Positions 62,291 through 64,000 of a stretch of 64,000 nt of DNA are shown piece after piece. This DNA comes from Actinomyces urinae. GTDB lineage: Bacteria > Actinomycetota > Actinomycetes > Actinomycetales > Actinomycetaceae. Under the pieces are notes generated by a model. The model was not told the DNA's origin and did not search any database. It saw only the letters and a list, made by a program, of their open reading frames with translations. The DNA is taken from NCBI RefSeq assembly GCF_900119695.1, contig NZ_LT632547.1, forward strand, positions 124,001 to 188,000, in the 5' to 3' direction. The translations under genes and the position numbers were made by a program. The first letter of the stretch is position 1, and every line of letters begins with the position of its first letter.

Positions 62291-63177
62291 GCCACGGCCT
62301 CGTTACAACTTTTAAGGCGCTTGGACACGTGAACCCGCGAGTAGCAGCGGGCCTTGGTCGAGGCGGCGGCGTTGTAGCCTCGTTATTTAACTCCAAGTCC
62401 AAGACGCAACTGATTGCAAACCATCAGCGCCTTAGCGACAAACCGTTGGATAGCGCGCATATACGCGCGGCGTTTGCATCCTATTTTGAAATGTTCGCCC
62501 AGTCTCCTTCGCTGCCCGGGTGGAGCAAAGCGCGGATTACACGAAGTGTGTCTGTTGACTACGATCTGTGCCAGGCGGTTGCTCAAGAGGACGGCCCTAT
62601 CGTTATCGCGATGACCCACGGGGGAAACTGGGATCTAGCTGCGGCCTTCGCCTCGTTTCATCTTGCCCCCGTCGTTACGGTTGCAGAGGCCCTCGAACCG
62701 CCGGAGTTATTCGACTACTTCGTGGAAAGCCGCGCAGCGCTTGGCATGAAGGTGTTCCCTGCAAAAAGGGGTGTGTTCGAGCAGCTACGCGAATACGTGC
62801 GTGGCAGGCATGTGATAGTTCCGTTGCTTGCCGATCGCGATATTTCAGGTAGCGGCATTGAAGTGGACTTTGGCGGCCACAGGGCGCTGGTTGCGGCTGG
62901 GCCGGCCGCTCTTGCTAGCCAGTTGGGCGCTCCGCTGTTTTCCCTTCACATGAGCCGTTTGCCGGGCCGCGAGCCAACCTATCACCTGCACGCCAGGCAG
63001 GTAGAGGTAACCGGCGACGTCCCGGCTGATACGCAGCGTTGGGTGGATGCTATTGTGCCGCTCATTAGAACGAACCTTACGGACTGGCACATGATGCAAC
63101 CGCTGTTTGTAGAGGATCTAGATCCAGCGCGCCTCGCTCGCGCTAGGGAACGCGCCAAGAGGGAGGACACGCAGTGA
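62287..63177 (+). CDS. patA: Phosphatidylinositol mannoside acyltransferase (LpxL/HtrB family)
   Basis: A 296-aa acyltransferase that in mycobacteria acylates the mannose of PIM1/PIM2 at the inner membrane face. The catalytic motif is THGGNWD (His and Asp, about residues 114-120), with FGGHRALVAAGPAALASQLGAPLF as the second conserved block and NLTDWHMMQPLF at the C-terminus. GTG 62287 overlaps the pgsA stop as GTGA. Context between pgsA and pimA makes the PIM role likely. Confidence 0.9.
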   Translation: MSHGLVTTFKALGHVNPRVAAGLGRGGGVVASLFNSKSKTQLIANHQRLSDKPLDSAHIRAAFASYFEMFAQSPSLPGWSKARITRSVSVDYDLCQAVAQEDGPIVIAMTHGGNWDLAAAFASFHLAPVVTVAEALEPPELFDYFVESRAALGMKVFPAKRGVFEQLREYVRGRHVIVPLLADRDISGSGIEVDFGGHRALVAAGPAALASQLGAPLFSLHMSRLPGREPTYHLHARQVEVTGDVPADTQRWVDAIVPLIRTNLTDWHMMQPLFVEDLDPARLARARERAKREDTQ

Positions 63178-64000
63178 AGATCGGGATTGTTTGCCCGTAC
63201 TCGTTTGATTCGCCAGGTGGAGTGCAATATCACGTGAATGATCTTGCAACTGAGCTTATTCGTCGCGGGCATGAGGTAAGTGTGCTCGCGCCGGTTGAAA
63301 AGGCCGATGTTCCCGATTTTGTTTGCAAGGTGTCGGGGTCTTACTCGGTGCCTTACAACGGTTCGGTTGCCCAGTTGTCCCTTAGCCCCAAGGCGGTGAG
63401 TGAAACAAAAGCGTGGCTTGAAGAAGGCAAATTCGATGTTGTGCATATTCATGAGCCTCTGGCCCCCTCAATCTCGCTGATTGCCTTGGCAAGTTCCAAA
63501 AGCCCTATCGTTGCCACGTTCCACACCTCAATGGTGAAATCGAGGTCGTTGAAGCTCGCCGTCCCGGTTCTACGGCCTCTACTCGATCGCATTAGCGGAC
63601 GAATCGCGGTGTCCAACGAGGCGCGTAGAACCCTCATCGAACACCAGGGCGGTGACGCGGTCATCATTCCCAACGGGGTTTATCGCGAGCCGTTTGCCAC
63701 TGCTCCCGATATTGAAAAGTGGAAGGGCACGCTGGAGCGCCCGACATTATTTTGGATTGGACGCATCGATGAGCCGCGCAAGGGATTGCACGTGCTAGCC
63801 GGCGCAATAGATGAGGTTGTGGCCCGGCATCCGAATGTTCGCTTTATCATTGCCGGGCGCGGCGATGATACGCCGGTTCGCGAGCTGATGGAGAAGTACC
63901 CGGACAACGTCGAGTTTGCAGGCGACGTGGATCCACAGACTCGCAACTCGCTCTATCACGGGGCAACCGCCTATATCGCACCACAAACTGGAGGAGAATC
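63174..64000 (+). CDS. pimA: Phosphatidyl-myo-inositol mannosyltransferase, N-terminal part (cut by window end)
   Basis: GT4 glycosyltransferase that starts PIM synthesis by moving mannose from GDP-mannose to phosphatidylinositol. From GTG 63174 (GGGAGG upstream; GTGA overlap with patA) the frame reads MKIGIVCPYSFDSPGGVQYHV, then VVHIHEPLAPSISL, ATFHTSMVKSRSL, a PNGV linker, and FWIGRIDEPRKGLHVLAGA at the start of the nucleotide-sugar domain. About 275 codons are present; the C-terminal GT-B lobe runs beyond base 64000. Fourth overlapping gene after thrS. Confidence 0.93.
   Translation, partial: MKIGIVCPYSFDSPGGVQYHVNDLATELIRRGHEVSVLAPVEKADVPDFVCKVSGSYSVPYNGSVAQLSLSPKAVSETKAWLEEGKFDVVHIHEPLAPSISLIALASSKSPIVATFHTSMVKSRSLKLAVPVLRPLLDRISGRIAVSNEARRTLIEHQGGDAVIIPNGVYREPFATAPDIEKWKGTLERPTLFWIGRIDEPRKGLHVLAGAIDEVVARHPNVRFIIAGRGDDTPVRELMEKYPDNVEFAGDVDPQTRNSLYHGATAYIAPQTGGE

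Noticed and set aside
1-64000. CRISPR array or prophage
   Set aside because: No short regularly spaced repeats and no phage structural genes were found on reading the window.

Overview
The window comes from an actinobacterium. It has many leaderless-type genes with GTG starts, a SepH cell-division protein, DUF4193/DUF3710/DUF3159/DUF3000/DUF7455 proteins, a class II DAHP synthase, a Lys/Ala-rich N-terminal extension on the primary sigma factor, and a phosphatidylinositol mannoside operon. G+C looks moderate rather than very high. A topoisomerase IV pair, a FemAB-type peptidoglycan bridge enzyme, an ATP-grasp D-amino-acid-ligase-like protein and an LPXTG surface protein together suggest a host-associated, Actinomycetaceae-like organism. 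That placement is inference; no rRNA is present.

Layout. 1-8 kb: a partial DEDDh exonuclease, plsC, PPi-dependent phosphofructokinase, DAHP synthase, a PASTA Ser/Thr kinase divergent from its probable DNA-binding substrate (Rv2175c type), and a polyprenyl diphosphate synthase. This resembles the M. tuberculosis Rv2173-Rv2191 neighbourhood as I recall it. 8-38 kb: sigA, parE, two tandem-GNAT proteins, parC, a phosphodiesterase-like protein, sepH, a run of small conserved actinobacterial genes, two TrkA/KTN proteins, an APC-like permease, a TrmA-like methyltransferase, a 2-hydroxyacid dehydrogenase, aconitase, a ClC protein, an S9 peptidase, dxs, RNase D and DUF3000. Most of this matches the Rv2680-Rv2703 order. 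38-46 kb: an ATP-grasp ligase and the treX-treY-treZ glycogen-to-trehalose operon.

46-53 kb is the most interesting stretch. A sensor kinase with almost no extracellular part, an OmpR-type response regulator, a GlpT-like organophosphate:phosphate antiporter and an AfuABC-like ABC importer lie head to tail on the minus strand, with phased GTAACA-type half-sites just upstream of the antiporter. This looks like an actinobacterial counterpart of the Hpt/Pgt/Uhp organophosphate sensing-uptake systems. 53-58 kb: two tRNA clusters (Gly-Val and Gly-Cys-Val) carry an identical 77-bp tRNA-Gly repeat and bracket an LPXTG adhesin and a metal-type P-type ATPase, so this is an accessory-insertion candidate. 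58-64 kb: a FemAB-like transferase, then the overlapping operon thrS-HIT-pgsA-patA-pimA (PIM synthesis), cut by the window end.

Recurring points: many operon-leading genes have a TANNNT hexamer 6-7 nt before the start codon and no Shine-Dalgarno; convergent genes are separated by long, often perfect hairpins; and three conserved proteins have changed key residues (Val at the ClC gating-Glu position, lost Fe-S cysteines in the TrmA-like enzyme, C33 in tRNA-Val(GAC)).
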